DNA of 64,000 nucleotides from Bacteroidota bacterium (GTDB lineage Bacteria; Bacteroidota; Bacteroidia; AKYH767-A; 2013-40CM-41-45), in assembly GCA_016720655.1 (NCBI GenBank), contig JADKKE010000003.1, forward strand, positions 124,001 through 188,000, read 5' to 3'. The translations under genes and the position numbers were made by a program. Below the pieces are notes generated by a model. That model did not search any database. It worked only from the letters and a program-made list of their open reading frames with translations, and was not told where the DNA came from. The first letter of the stretch is position 1. Each line of letters begins with the position of its first letter. Of the stretch, positions 1-9,904 are shown piece after piece.

Positions 1-424
1 AAGTTTCCAGGGAGATTCCGTAAATAAATGCAATATGACTTTGCTTGTATCCTCTGTAGATAAAACACAGCAACTGTTTTTCTCTTTGTGTCAATCCTGT
101 AAAAAGGTTTGATCGATTGCGGAAAAGCGACCATGCCTCACTGGATTCATGCAAAAGCACGTGGGAACTATTGTCATAGGAAGGAGCAATAAAAAACGAA
201 TCATTTTTAATTATCAGGCGCAAACGAAAGTCCTTAATTTTTCCGGAATACCGTAGATCTTGCCCAATTCGATTTAAGGAAGAAAGTGATTCAATGATTT
301 CAGTATTCCCCGGAGAACCGGATTCGAAAAATATTTTTGTGTGAATCTCAAAATTTCCTTCTCTGTTTTCAACAGGATTTATTTCCAGGGCAAGTAAATC
401 AACGCTTGATGGGAGGGGTTCCAT
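1..424 (-). CDS. LuxR/GerE-type HTH transcriptional regulator, partial (C-terminus beyond the window)
   Basis: The frame is open from an ATG at 424 to the left edge (141 codons), so only the 5' part is visible. Residues from about 111 read LTQREKQLL, then after a short gap an IA pair, YGIS and T. This fits the opening helices of a LuxR/GerE DNA-binding domain (family pattern LTxREREVL..IA..LxIS..T). The preceding 110 residues show no receiver-domain acidic pocket and I do not recognise them; a small sensory or PAS-like domain is possible. The gene is divergent from the giant adhesin gene starting at 753, so it could regulate it, but that is only positional inference. The HTH match is seen directly; the function is inferred from the family. 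Confidence 0.6.
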   Translation of the reverse strand, partial: MEPLPSSVDLLALEINPVENREGNFEIHTKIFFESGSPGNTEIIESLSSLNRIGQDLRYSGKIKDFRLRLIIKNDSFFIAPSYDNSSHVLLHESSEAWSLFRNRSNLFTGLTQREKQLLCFIYRGYKQSHIAFIYGISLET

Positions 425-752
425 ACTTTTTGTTTGATCGATCCAAATATATCGAATAGAACTATTCTCAGTAAATATAATGTGTAAAATATAACAACCA
501 ATTTAATTATTCAGAATATTCGAAGAAAATGAATGACAAATTTCTTTTCCAGCCTGAAAAAGCCCGAATGACGGGGCTTTAGAGCAATTTATTAGAGGTG
601 CCCTAAACGTTTTTGCAGACAAATCAGTCTGTTTTTTCTTTCCGGTTTTAAAAAGGTTACAATCAAATTTGATTTTTTATTACATTTTTCTGTATCCTAT
701 TGGCCGACTCAGCCGTATCTTATTGAAATTTTATCTTTTCCCCCTCCCTCGA
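425..752. other. Divergent intergenic region
   Basis: This gap lies between the LuxR-type gene (leftward) and the adhesin gene (rightward). It is AT-rich and contains one hairpin (559-580). An open frame begins at 669 upstream of the adhesin ATG, but it has no signal-peptide character before 753 and looks like leader sequence. Promoters for both genes should lie here; I see no clear TAnnTTTG box. Confidence 0.5.
559..580 (-). terminator. Hairpin, possible minus-strand terminator
   Basis: A 7-bp perfect stem (AAAGCCC / GGGCTTT) with an 8-nt loop. On the minus strand the stem is followed directly by a short T run. No minus-strand gene ends here within the window, so its role is unclear; it could insulate the LuxR-type gene from antisense transcription. 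Confidence 0.35.
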
Positions 753-3700
753 ATGCAGTCTTCTAAATCCTTTCTTTTTATTCTTCTAATATTTTTAGTC
801 TCAATTTTTTTTGTGGACAGTATGCCCGTGGACAATATCAAGTGGCAGGATCAACAGCGCAAATTTCATGTTCGTGTTATCGATTGACCCAGCCTTTTGG
901 CAACCAGAATGGGGTTGTGTGGAATGCAACATTACTGGATCTTTCTACATCTTTCGACTTTTCGTTTTCCTTATTTCCTGGTTGTGTGGATGCAGGTGCA
1001 GATGGACTGGTATTTACATTGCAGCCAAATTCACCAGCCCAGATGGGGAATGGAGGAGGTGGCATCGGTTACCAGGGAATTAATCCTTCACTCGGAATTG
1101 AGTTGGATACCTATGAGAATGTCTGGGATCCTGTGAACGATCATATTGCTGTAATTAGAAACGGGAATGTGGATCATACAAGCCCTGATAACCTGGCCGG
1201 ACCTGTGGATGCTCTTCCTTCTTCAGCGAATGTGGAGGACTGTACTTATCATGTGTTGCGAATTGTGTGGAATGCAACATCCTCTACTTTCACAATCTAT
1301 TTGGATGGGAACCTGAGATTGACATATACAGGAAATATCGTCAACACAATTTTTGGAGGAAATCCATTGGTTTATTGGGGCTTTGTTGCTTCTACCGGAG
1401 GATCGGTGAATGAACATAGAGTTTGTACTTATTCTTCCGCTGACTTTACTGCGCCGAATAATTTTGAAGTGTGTGTAGGAGACCCTTTGTCTTTCACCGA
1501 CCTCAGCCAAAGTGACCTGAACCAGATCAATTCATGGCTATGGGATTTTGGAGACAATACAAATTCATCTACACAAAATCCGATACACACATTTACAAGT
1601 GCAGGAACTTATCCGGTTCAACTTACGATCACAGATCCGACAGGGTGTCCGCAATTTAACATGCACAATGTGATCGTACACCCACTTCCTGTACTTACTA
1701 TTACACCTAGTCAACCTGCACTTTGCATCGGCGATCAAATGACATTGGATGTTTCCGGGGCAAATCAGTTTACCTGGAATCCTTCTTCCGGACTAAACAC
1801 AAGCAACGGATCCACCGTAATTGCTACACCATCCGGAACAACCATTTATACAGTTCAGGGAACTTCTTCTGCAGGCTGCAGTAGCACAGAAACTGTTACC
1901 GTGAATGTGGACCCCTTGCCTGTTTTGTCAATCACTCCGGCACAGGTTATTTGCAATGGTGATTCCGTTGCACTTTTGGTCAATGGTGCATCAAGCTATT
2001 CATGGGAACCGGATACAAGTCTAAGCACAACTTCAGGCTCCGCTACAATTGCAAAGCCGGGTATCACCACAACGTATACTGTCACAGGTACAAATACTAC
2101 AGGTTGCAGTTCTTCTGCTTCAGTAACTATCACAGTAAATCCGCTACCAATTCTTACTTTATCGCCATCACAGAACATTTGTTTGAATGAAACAGTGAAT
2201 TTGAATGCATCCGGAGCATCAACTTACAATTGGTATCCGGCCGCCGGCCTATCCGCATCGACCGGCACTTCGGTGATAGCATCTCCCTCAGTCACGACAA
2301 CCTATACAATTGTTGGAACAACCGTTGCCGGATGTAGCGGAGTGGAGCAACTCACATTAACAGTTGACTCCTTGCCACAAGTGACAGTAAGTCAGGATAC
2401 TTCTATTTGTAATGGAGCAAGTGCAACTCTTGCATCCGGTGGAGCAAACTCTTACCAATGGTCGCCTGCTGCTTCTTTGTCTTCGGCTTCAGACTCCATT
2501 GTAAGTGCCACACCAATTACAATGACAGTTTATACTGTTACCGGAACCGGACTCAATGGTTGTACTCTTTCAACGTCTGTTCAGGTAGATGTTCGTCCGC
2601 TTCCGAATCTGCAAACAACGCCCGCTCCAACGATTTGTGATGGTCAGTCTGCAACGATTTCTGTAAATGGAGCAACAAGCTATTCCTGGCTTCCGTCTTC
2701 CGGATTGAACATGAGTTCCGGTGCCTCCGTAATTGCCAACCCTGATTCCAGTACAGTGTATACCATCGAGGGATGCTGAATGGTTGTTCGTCTTTTGTAA
2801 ATGTTCTGGTCACTGTGAATCCGCTTCCGGTGCTGATTGTATCCTCCAATGACGATTTGCCTGAACCAATCGGCAACACTCCAGGCATCTGGAGCTTCCT
2901 CCTACAACTGGTCTCCGTCAATAGCTCTGAGTGCAAGTTCCGGAGCATCCGTTGTCGCTACTCCTCTGTCTTCAATTACATATACTGTTACCGGTAGTTC
3001 ACTCGGTTGTACGAGCACCGAAACCATCGATGTGGATGTAGCTCCGTTGTTAAATGTAACAGTGAGTCCGGCAAATCCGGTGATTTGTGCCGGCGAAACG
3101 ATTAGCCTCAGCGCCCAGGGAGCAGGTCAATATCAGTGGTCTCCGGGTTCCGGATTGAGTTCAATAAACTCCAGCATCGTGGATGCTAACCCGACGGCAA
3201 CAACAAGCTACACTGTCATTGGCTCTTCTGGTGCTTGTTCAGATACCGCAAACTTTACAATCACTGTAAATCCCTTGCCTGTTGTCACAGTGAATTCTCC
3301 TCCTGCAATTTGTTCCGGCGATACTATTCAACTACTTGCAAGCGGTGCAAATTCCTTTAATTGGTCGCCTTCCATTTATCTGAATACCGGTACCGGCTCA
3401 CAGGTGTCAGCATTCCCTGTGGCTTCTACTTTGTATACGGTTGTTGGATCTTCTTTGGCTTGTCGGGACACAGCAACAGTGATGCTTACCGTGAATCCAT
3501 TGCCTATCCTGTATTTTTCTGGCACGGACACCATTTGTTACGGTGCTTCAACCACACTTTCTGTATATGGCGCAAACTCTTATCAATGGTCACCTGCATC
3601 CGGATTAAATGTTTCGAATGCCGCATCTGTAATAGCGTCTCCTTTGTTGACTACGGTGTATACTGTGACCGGAACACAATTGGGATGCAGCAATACAAAT

Positions 3701-5173
3701 TCAGTGACAGTTGAAGTCACTCCACTTCCAGTATTAACAACGAGTCCTGATATCACAATTTGTACAGGAGAAAGCGCGTCACTCCATTGCAGTGGTGCAA
3801 GTACACTACAGTGGTCGCCATCAACCGGTCTGAACACAAGCACAGGTAGTCATGTACAGGCAACTCCTGTGCTCAGCCAGGTATATACAGTTACAGGAAC
3901 ATCCAACAACTGTCAGAATTCAGCAGCTATAGAAGTAACTGTAATTCCCGTGCCTGAACTTGTTCTAAGTCCTGATCAATTGATATGCTTTGGCAGCTCC
4001 GTTTCACTCAGTGCTCAGGGTGCTGCAGGATTTTCGTGGCGACCTGTGCTGGGATTAAATTCTGATACCGGAAGTATCGTCCTGGCTTCACCAAGTTCAT
4101 CCACAACATATACAGTTACCGGTATTTCCGCGGGATGCTCAGATACGGCTAGCGTAACAGTCGGGATCAAACCGCTCCCGCAGGTAGTGGTTTGCAATGA
4201 CACAAGTATTTGCCAAGGTCAAACTGCAAATTTAGTTGCCGGAGGAGCATCAAGTTATTCATGGGTGCCGATTGAACAATTGCTGACCAGCGTGGGAGAA
4301 CGAGTTGTGGCGATGCCGCATCAGACTACCACTTACATCGTCACCGGACGAAGCAATGGCTGTGATGCTACAGCAAACGTTACAGTAGAGGTAAATCCTC
4401 TGCCTGAAGTACATTTTACTCCGGGTTCTGTTTCAGGATGTATGCCTTTAACGGTGACCTTCAGGGATTCTTCGCTCACTGCCAGCGGATCAGAATATGC
4501 CTGGTCGATGGGAGATACAGTCATTGAAAATTCCGCGGATGCGACTTATACATTTGAAGAACCGGGGAATTATAATGTTGTTCTGACTGTCACAAGTCCG
4601 CAGCAATGTCGTGCAAGTCTTAGTTTACCTGCTGTGAGTGTCTATTCTTTTCCGGAAGCTTTGTTTGCACTCTTACCGGAAATCACGACGATCCTCGATC
4701 CCGTGATTCAGCTGACTGATCTGAGCAATGACGCAGCTACATGGAACTGGTCTTTCGGGGATGGATCAATTTTTTCCAATGAACAAAACCCAAATCACGC
4801 GTATTCGGATACAGGAACATTTCTGGTAAAACTGATTGTAAAAAATATCCATGGCTGTGCGGATACAGTTACCGGTATCGTACGTGTAAACGAAGACTAC
4901 ACATTCTATATTCCGAATTCATTTTCACCGAATGCGGATGGAATGAATGATTTTTTCAAGCCCTTGGGTACAGGGCTTCATGACATTGAGATGGACATCT
5001 ATGATCGTTGGGGAGAAATCGTATTTTCTACAAATAGCAAGGAAGGCTGGAATGGGAATTACAATGGAAACTCTAAACCTTGTCCGGAAGGTGTTTATGT
5101 TTATAAATTAAAGACACTCGATCCAAAAGGAATTTTTCACGAATATTCCGGACATGTGACACTTATCCATTAA
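753..5173 (+). CDS. Giant secreted adhesin: lectin-like domain, PKD, 12 Ig/PKD-like repeats, type B T9SS tail (three frameshifts)
   Basis: One gene of about 1,470 codons, split by frameshifts near 805-812, 2771-2776 and 2836-2848. Order: signal peptide (ATG 753; hydrophobic stretch after MQSSKS); a legume/bacterial lectin-like domain (about 860-1440, with GADGLVFTLQ and GIELDTYEN typical of L-type lectin folds); a PKD domain (WDFGDN, HTFTSAGTY); twelve repeats of about 75 residues (1682-4396), each starting PLP and carrying a TIC...A.GA.SY.WSP...GL and a TVYTVTGT..GC segment; two more PKD domains; and a C-terminal gliding-motility-associated CHU_C domain (NSFSPNADGMNDFF, DRWGEIVF, YVYKL), the type B T9SS sorting signal. 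The expected role is surface attachment or binding of glycans after T9SS export. The same protein frame resumes after every break, so it was recently intact or is intact and mis-sequenced. Confidence 0.85.
1682..4396 (+). repeat. Twelve tandem repeats of about 226 bp inside the adhesin
   Basis: Twelve consecutive units of 75-77 codons, each beginning with a PLP-type motif and ending in a TVTVN/D-type beta strand before the next PLP. DNA identity between units is moderate rather than near-exact, so the array is old and is unlikely to be a simple assembly artefact. Protein-level conservation centres on IC..., GA.SY.WSP, and YTVTGT..GC. Two of the gene's three frameshifts fall at the junction of units 5 and 6. 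Confidence 0.85.
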
Positions 5174-5210
5174 TTGTAAGCGAGAAGACATTTTTCATCA
5201 ATTTGTTGTG

Positions 5211-5218
5211 TAATTTTG
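5211..5218 (+). promoter_or_regulatory. Candidate Bacteroidota -7 box for msrB
   Basis: TAATTTTG matches the Bacteroidota TAnnTTTG -7 consensus exactly, 87 bp before the msrB ATG and just after the adhesin stop. A good TTTG -33 element at 19-21 bp is not evident, so support is partial. Confidence 0.35.
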
Positions 5219-5304
5219 AAGGAGAAGATTAAATTGTGTTAAATCTCAAACTCTGGAAAACTAAAAGGGAAAACAAATCGTTAGTCTTTGTGTTAAACAC
5301 AGCA

Positions 5305-5778
5305 ATGAAAAACATTAAATTTATTTTATTCGCTCCTTGTTTTTTAATAGCCCTGAGCGGATGCAGCCAGAATCAAATGGATCCATACAACAAATTAACA
5401 CCACAGGAAGAGCGTGTACTCCTGAAGAAAGCGACCGATGCACCCTTTACAGGTGAATATTACCAGAAAAAGGATAATGGAATCTATATTTGTCGACGAT
5501 GCAATGCACCGCTTTACAATTCAGCTGACAAATTCGACTCGCATTGCGGCTGGCCGAGTTTTGATGATGAAATAAAAGGCGCCGTAAAGCGCATTAACGA
5601 CGCTGACGGACAACGTACCGAGATAATTTGCAACAATTGCGGAGGCCACCTGGGACATGTTTTCCTGGGCGAAGGATTTACAAACAAGGAAACCAGGCAT
5701 TGTGTGAATACCAGTTCTATACGATTTATCCCTGCTGATTCAGTGAGTACATTACCCGCTGTGATTCATTCCAAATAA
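5305..5778 (+). CDS. msrB: Peptide methionine-(R)-S-oxide reductase MsrB, lipoprotein form
   Basis: MsrB reduces the R epimer of methionine sulfoxide in proteins. Visible signatures are the catalytic Cys133 in RHCVN, the zinc-binding pairs Cys63/Cys66 and Cys109/Cys112, and the substrate-pocket motif HCGWPSF. The ATG at 5305 is chosen over an upstream TTG because it opens directly into a signal peptide with lipobox ALSGC (Cys20). The mature protein is therefore predicted to be a lipoprotein in the cell envelope, repairing periplasmic or surface proteins. At 157 residues it is a normal single-domain MsrB, not an MsrA-MsrB fusion. It stands alone between the adhesin and a DinB gene on the same strand. 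Confidence 0.93.
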   Translation: MKNIKFILFAPCFLIALSGCSQNQMDPYNKLTPQEERVLLKKATDAPFTGEYYQKKDNGIYICRRCNAPLYNSADKFDSHCGWPSFDDEIKGAVKRINDADGQRTEIICNNCGGHLGHVFLGEGFTNKETRHCVNTSSIRFIPADSVSTLPAVIHSK

Positions 5779-5827
5779 TAATTCTTTGCTTTTATTTTCT
5801 ACCTTCAGGCCTCTTTAAAATTCCTGA

Positions 5828-6358
5828 ATGAAAAGCCCTGTCATTATTTCAGCACCAGCGCCTGATGAGTATCCGAATTGGGCAAGCGAAGAAATTCTTC
5901 TGGTGAAAGATCCGGATCTTATTTCCGGACTGCAAATTTCCTTACACTCGACACTGGATTTTTTCAAAGCAATCCCTGCAGAAAAATTAAGATATCGATA
6001 TCAGCCGGGAAAATGGATGATCCCTGAAATTTGGCAACATGTAATGGATGTAGAGCGAATCCTCGCTTACAGAAGTTTGCGTTATTCCAGAAAGGACCCA
6101 ACCGTTTTACAAGGGTTTGACGAGTCTTTGTATGCAGAAAATTCAGTGGCTAAAAATCGGGCTTGGGAAGATATGATTCATGAATATACTCATCTCAGAA
6201 ATTCAACAATCTCGCTTTTTAAAAGTTTTACGGAAGAAATGACACTCTACAAAGGAGTAACCGGTCAATCCACGATGAGTGTAAGAGCAGCAGGCTTTCT
6301 TATCCTTGGACATGAAATTCACCATGTTCGCACAATTAAAGAACGCTATTTAGGATAA
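5828..6358 (+). CDS. DinB-family four-helix protein
   Basis: A 176-residue protein of the DinB/YfiT superfamily, whose members are four-helix bundles with a three-His metal site. The potential ligands are the His in IWQHVMDVE and the paired His in GHEIHHVRTI near the C-terminus, at the usual spacing. The helix opening with LHSTLDFFKAIP and the PGKWMIPEI segment are typical of Bacteroidota members. Substrates are generally unknown; some relatives are thiol transferases. It starts 49 bp after msrB, so cotranscription is possible. Two further paralogues occur in this window, at 54.6 and 59.6 kb. Confidence 0.85.
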   Translation: MKSPVIISAPAPDEYPNWASEEILLVKDPDLISGLQISLHSTLDFFKAIPAEKLRYRYQPGKWMIPEIWQHVMDVERILAYRSLRYSRKDPTVLQGFDESLYAENSVAKNRAWEDMIHEYTHLRNSTISLFKSFTEEMTLYKGVTGQSTMSVRAAGFLILGHEIHHVRTIKERYLG

Positions 6359-6417
6359 GAATTTTCAAAAAAACAACTTAAATCATTCTTTTTTCATTCT
6401 GGTTTTCATCAGCACCT

Positions 6418-6425
6418 TATATTTG
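6418..6425 (+). promoter_or_regulatory. Candidate Bacteroidota -7 box for the double-thioredoxin gene
   Basis: TATATTTG matches TAnnTTTG exactly, 102 bp upstream of the ATG at 6528 in a 169-bp gap. No convincing -33 TTTG at the right spacing. Confidence 0.35.
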
Positions 6426-6527
6426 TATCCGGTCGGAACTTCAGCGAACAGCATTCAAAATTAATAATTCCATTTCTGGTTTATTTTGAAAGGGAATCAG
6501 AATTTTAGCAATGAAACTAAAATATAA

Positions 6528-7565
6528 ATGAGAAAACTATTGATCATTTGTTTCCTGTCATTGATTCGTTTTCATGACACATCTGCTCAACAACCCGATG
6601 CGGAAGGAAGTCTCGTGAAATGGATGACTTGGACCGAAGCGTTCGAAAAAATGCAAGCCTCGCCACGACCCATCCTTATGGATTTTTATACGGATTGGTG
6701 TGGATGGTGTAAGGTGATGATGAAAACAACGTACGCGAATCCGGGACTTGCTCAATACATCAACACCTATTTCTATCCTGTAAAATTTAATGCTGAAGGA
6801 AAGGATACAATTGAATACCTGGGTAAGAAATACGGACCAACTTCTAAGGAAGCAAAAGCACCCCATGAGTTGGCAGTTCATTTGTTGCAAGGCAAGCTGA
6901 TGTACCCGACAACTTTGTTTCTTGCCGGCTATGAGAAGGACAAAAATGAGTTTCGATTAAATATGTTGGCGAGCGGGTATCTGGACCAACCCAAAATAGA
7001 ACCTGTACTGGTCTTTGTCGTCGAGAATGTTTTCCGGAATTCGTCGATGGATGATTTTCGTGATCAGTATCAGAAAGCTTTTTACGATAGCGTGTTTGCG
7101 AAACGAGCGGATTCTGTTGTTTGGGAGTCGCCTAAAAAAGCATTCGCATCGGCACTACCAAGAAAAAAGAAAACCCTGGTGTATCTCAATACAGAGTGGT
7201 GCAATGCATGCAAAGTCATGAAGCGCACAACATTTAATGACTCTTTGTATTCAGATTATATCCGCGAAAAATTTGATCTCGTTGATTTCAATGCCGACCT
7301 GACAGATACTTTGATGTACAAAGGTCAGGCATTGGGAAACCCGAAATCAGCCCAGGCTCCCTTTCATCAGCTTGCACTTATCCTTAGCCGAAATGGATTT
7401 GCATTGCCAACACTTGTAATTCTCGACGAATACATGGATGTTGTTGATGCCATTCCTTCCTATATCCCTCCCCGTTTCATGAATGACATCCTGCATTTTT
7501 ATGGTGATGGAATAAATAAACAGAAAACCTGGCAGGCATACACCTCCGAAAAAGAACAAAAATAA
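6528..7565 (+). CDS. Periplasmic protein with two thioredoxin-like domains
   Basis: 345 residues starting with a signal peptide that ends near TSAQ (about residue 21). The first thioredoxin-like domain has the redox motif CGWC at 58-61 within MDFYTDWCGWCK. The second has CNAC at 225-228 within YLNTEWCNACK. Each domain later carries a MYPTT- or LPTLV-type strand with the conserved proline. The two halves align along their lengths, pointing to internal duplication. Both Cys pairs are intact, so both domains could be active in thiol-disulfide exchange in the periplasm. It is flanked by a candidate promoter and a strong terminator, so it is probably monocistronic. Its partner proteins are unknown. 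Confidence 0.85.
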   Translation: MRKLLIICFLSLIRFHDTSAQQPDAEGSLVKWMTWTEAFEKMQASPRPILMDFYTDWCGWCKVMMKTTYANPGLAQYINTYFYPVKFNAEGKDTIEYLGKKYGPTSKEAKAPHELAVHLLQGKLMYPTTLFLAGYEKDKNEFRLNMLASGYLDQPKIEPVLVFVVENVFRNSSMDDFRDQYQKAFYDSVFAKRADSVVWESPKKAFASALPRKKKTLVYLNTEWCNACKVMKRTTFNDSLYSDYIREKFDLVDFNADLTDTLMYKGQALGNPKSAQAPFHQLALILSRNGFALPTLVILDEYMDVVDAIPSYIPPRFMNDILHFYGDGINKQKTWQAYTSEKEQK

Positions 7566-7967
7566 GGAATTTCAGCTTTAGGTTCCATCCGAAATTCTAA
7601 GGAATTCATCCTGTTTATTTTATAGACTTTATTCTTCACGAAATTTTTACAGGAACGAATTAAGCATTTGATTTTCTGTGGAGAAAATTTTATTTGAGGA
7701 GAAAATAAAGGGAGGACTGCTCCTCCCTTCTCTCTTTTACACCAGCAAGAGCTTTAAAATGGTTCATTGAAAAAGAAGGGGCTTAATTGACCTACTGCGA
7801 AAGGTCATTGTAAACTTCCGATGAATTCAGTCATCTCACAAGCTGAAGTTTGATTCTGGTAGTTCCTGGGAGAATTCGGTATCCTGGAGGAGAATCTGGT
7901 AATTATTTTACAAGATAATCAGTGAAAATTTGATTTTTATCTTTGAATATTGCAATATTGAGGGTAA
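7566..7967. other. Intergenic region of about 400 bp
   Basis: It holds the terminator of the thioredoxin-like gene (7708-7740) and a TATCTTTG -7-like box at 7938-7945, just before the kinase frame. I see no gene. The 5' boundary of the kinase gene downstream is uncertain and could extend into this stretch if further frameshifts are present. Confidence 0.5.
7708..7740 (+). terminator. Rho-independent terminator after the double-thioredoxin gene
   Basis: A 9-bp perfect stem (7708-7716 with 7721-7729) with a 4-nt CTGC loop, GC-rich in the core, followed by a pyrimidine/T-rich tail. Confidence 0.75.
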
Positions 7968-8896
7968 TTGAACGAGGTTGACAGCCATTTACATTATTGC
8001 GGGTCTACTATGCCGGATTATTTCAGAATTTTTTCATTAATTTTTTATATAAAACAATCAACTCAGCTTGCTAGTGAGTTTTACCCTTGTATACTATTGC
8101 AATCCAAGATTTCACCGGAGAGTTTAATACTCTGGGCCTTACTACCGATTGTAATAGCATTTACTTTTATCATGTTTGTTATTTACAGGATGCGAAGAGA
8201 GGCAGAAATCCGTCAGCGTGAGGCTGAATTCAAACAACAGGCTTCTGAGATTGAAATGAAAGCATTGCGGGCGCAAATGAATCCGCATTTTATCTTTAAT
8301 GCACTCAATTCGATCTATGTTTTTATTCAGGAAAAAAAAAAGACACACAAGCGTCGGATTATCTATTGAAGTTTTCAAAATTGATTCGTTTGGTTCTTGA
8401 AAATTCAATACACAAAGAAGTTGCAATGAAAGAAGACCTCGAAGCACTTGAACTGTACATGCAATTGGAGCAATTGAGAATCAAACTGGGATTTAATTAT
8501 ATCATCGATATTCAGGATGAGATTAATACGAATGAAATTTATATTCCGCCATTAATACTCCAGCCTTTCGTTGAAAATTCTATTTGGCATGGATTCAATA
8601 CGAAAACAGAAAAAGGAACGATTACCATTCGTGTAAGCAAGAGAAATCAATCTCTGCACATTGTGGTTGAAGATGATGGTACAGAGAGACCCAAAGATAT
8701 TCAGGAAGAGTCGCCCCCTTCTCCACATCAGGTAAAAAAGCGTTCACTTGGAATGACACTCACCCGGGAGCGACTCCAGTTACTGAATACAGGCGAATCC
8801 CGGATGGCAGAACTTGTTGTGCGGGACTTGAGGAATGGTGATGGTGTGTACCAGGGCAAACATGTAGAATTGATTCTTCCCCTTTCACAAGACTAA
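7968..8896 (+). CDS. LytS-type sensor histidine kinase (His_kinase family), broken at an A10 tract
   Basis: The first part has one membrane segment (ESLILWALLPIVIAFTFIMF) and a short coiled coil, then the His_kinase box ALRAQMNPHFIFNALNSI, with the phospho-acceptor His codon at 8286-8288. The frame breaks at the ten-A run 8332-8341; restoring one A joins it to the second part. That part has the dimerisation helices and an HATPase with an N-box (LILQPFVENSIWHG) and EDDG plus SLGMTLTRERL. The region before the membrane segment is short and unconvincing; most relatives carry 7TM or TPR sensor regions, so the input domain is missing or degraded. The start is uncertain (the first ATG in frame is 8010). 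The gene is followed 14 bp later by its cognate LytTR regulator. Confidence 0.82.
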
Positions 8897-8910
8897 GTTT
8901 ATTGCACACT

Positions 8911-9660
8911 ATGTATCAGGTAGTAATTGTTGATGATGAAGCGCCCCAACAGGAAACGCTTAACCGGATTCTGAAAGAGCACTTTCAGGATTATCGTGTT
9001 GTAAAAATTTGTTCTTCAGTGGAAGAAGGGGTTGAATATCTCGGGAAGAACAAGCCGGATCTTGTATTTCTCGATGTGATGATGCCTCCTTCCAATGGCT
9101 TTGAAATGCTTCAACGACTTGGAGATATTTCATTCGAAATTATATTTACAACATCTTTTGACCATTTCGCAATTCAGGCATTTAAAGTAGCCGCGGTGGA
9201 TTATCTACTGAAACCATTTGGACATGAAGAATTGGGCATCTCAATTAAAAAGTTTGAAGAGAGATTTGCGCTGAAGCATCCCATGTATAATATTTCGACT
9301 CTTTTACAGAATATCAATGTTCAAACCTCGACCGAAATTAAAATAGCTCTTCCGGTATTGACAGGATTTGTTTTTGCAAAAGTGAACGATATCGTTCGTT
9401 GTGAATCCGATAACACGTATACAACATTTTATTTTACCAATTCAAAACCGATCGTTGTAGCACGCTCACTAAAAGAATGCGAAGATCTGCTTGCGATTTA
9501 CGATTTTTGCAGAGTTCACAATTCCCACATGGTGAACCTTAGGCATATTGACGAATACATCAAAGGTGACGGAGGCCAGGTGAATATGTCTGATGGCGCT
9601 AAGGTGGAGGTGTCAAGAAGAAAAAAAGATGAGTTTCTGGCAGCTTTAAAACGCATTTGA
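8911..9660 (+). CDS. LytTR-family response regulator
   Basis: An N-terminal receiver with the acidic pair D8/D9 and phospho-acceptor D55 (LVFLDVMMP), then the conserved T/S and the Lys in YLLKPF. The C-terminal LytTR DNA-binding domain carries RCESDNTYTTFYF, SLKECEDLL and FCRVHNSHMVNL. The ATG at 8911 is preferred to a TTG at 8902. It forms a two-component pair with the LytS-type kinase upstream. LytTR regulators usually bind direct repeats upstream of envelope or secretion genes; the target here is unknown. The next gene downstream is separated by about 240 bp. Confidence 0.93.
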   Translation: MYQVVIVDDEAPQQETLNRILKEHFQDYRVVKICSSVEEGVEYLGKNKPDLVFLDVMMPPSNGFEMLQRLGDISFEIIFTTSFDHFAIQAFKVAAVDYLLKPFGHEELGISIKKFEERFALKHPMYNISTLLQNINVQTSTEIKIALPVLTGFVFAKVNDIVRCESDNTYTTFYFTNSKPIVVARSLKECEDLLAIYDFCRVHNSHMVNLRHIDEYIKGDGGQVNMSDGAKVEVSRRKKDEFLAALKRI

Positions 9661-9749
9661 CAGAAAACCAGATTCTCTCCTATTCCGCCACCTTCTTCTC
9701 TTTTTCAGCCAGAAACAACTTTCGCCTTGCTTTGGTTTGCTATCCTGGA

Positions 9750-9757
9750 TAGATTTG
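9750..9757 (+). promoter_or_regulatory. Candidate Bacteroidota promoter for the secreted/membrane unknown pair
   Basis: TAGATTTG matches TAnnTTTG exactly, with a TTG about 21 bp upstream (9726-9728) that could serve as the -33 element. It would drive the genes at 9905 and 10778. Confidence 0.35.
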
Positions 9758-9904
9758 AAAATGCGAATTAAATCCAACCGCTTATTCATTCCAGTTTAAC
9801 GTTAAACAATCATTCGCATGATTGAATTTCGTTATTCATTTTGAATGTTTACGGTATTCCTCTACAATTCAAATCTCTTTTTTATCCCAAATAAATTATT
9901 GTTC

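Noticed and set aside
877..1065. Antisense ORFs inside large genes
   Set aside because: Dozens of minus-frame ORFs of 60-150 codons overlap strongly supported genes; none has a family signature.
2773..2997. Separate small gene between the adhesin halves
   Set aside because: It is the third frame of the same repeat protein; LNGCSS...VTVNPLPVL continues the PLP repeat pattern.
1682..4396. CRISPR array or satellite
   Set aside because: Units are coding, 226 bp long and moderately diverged, with no spacer structure.
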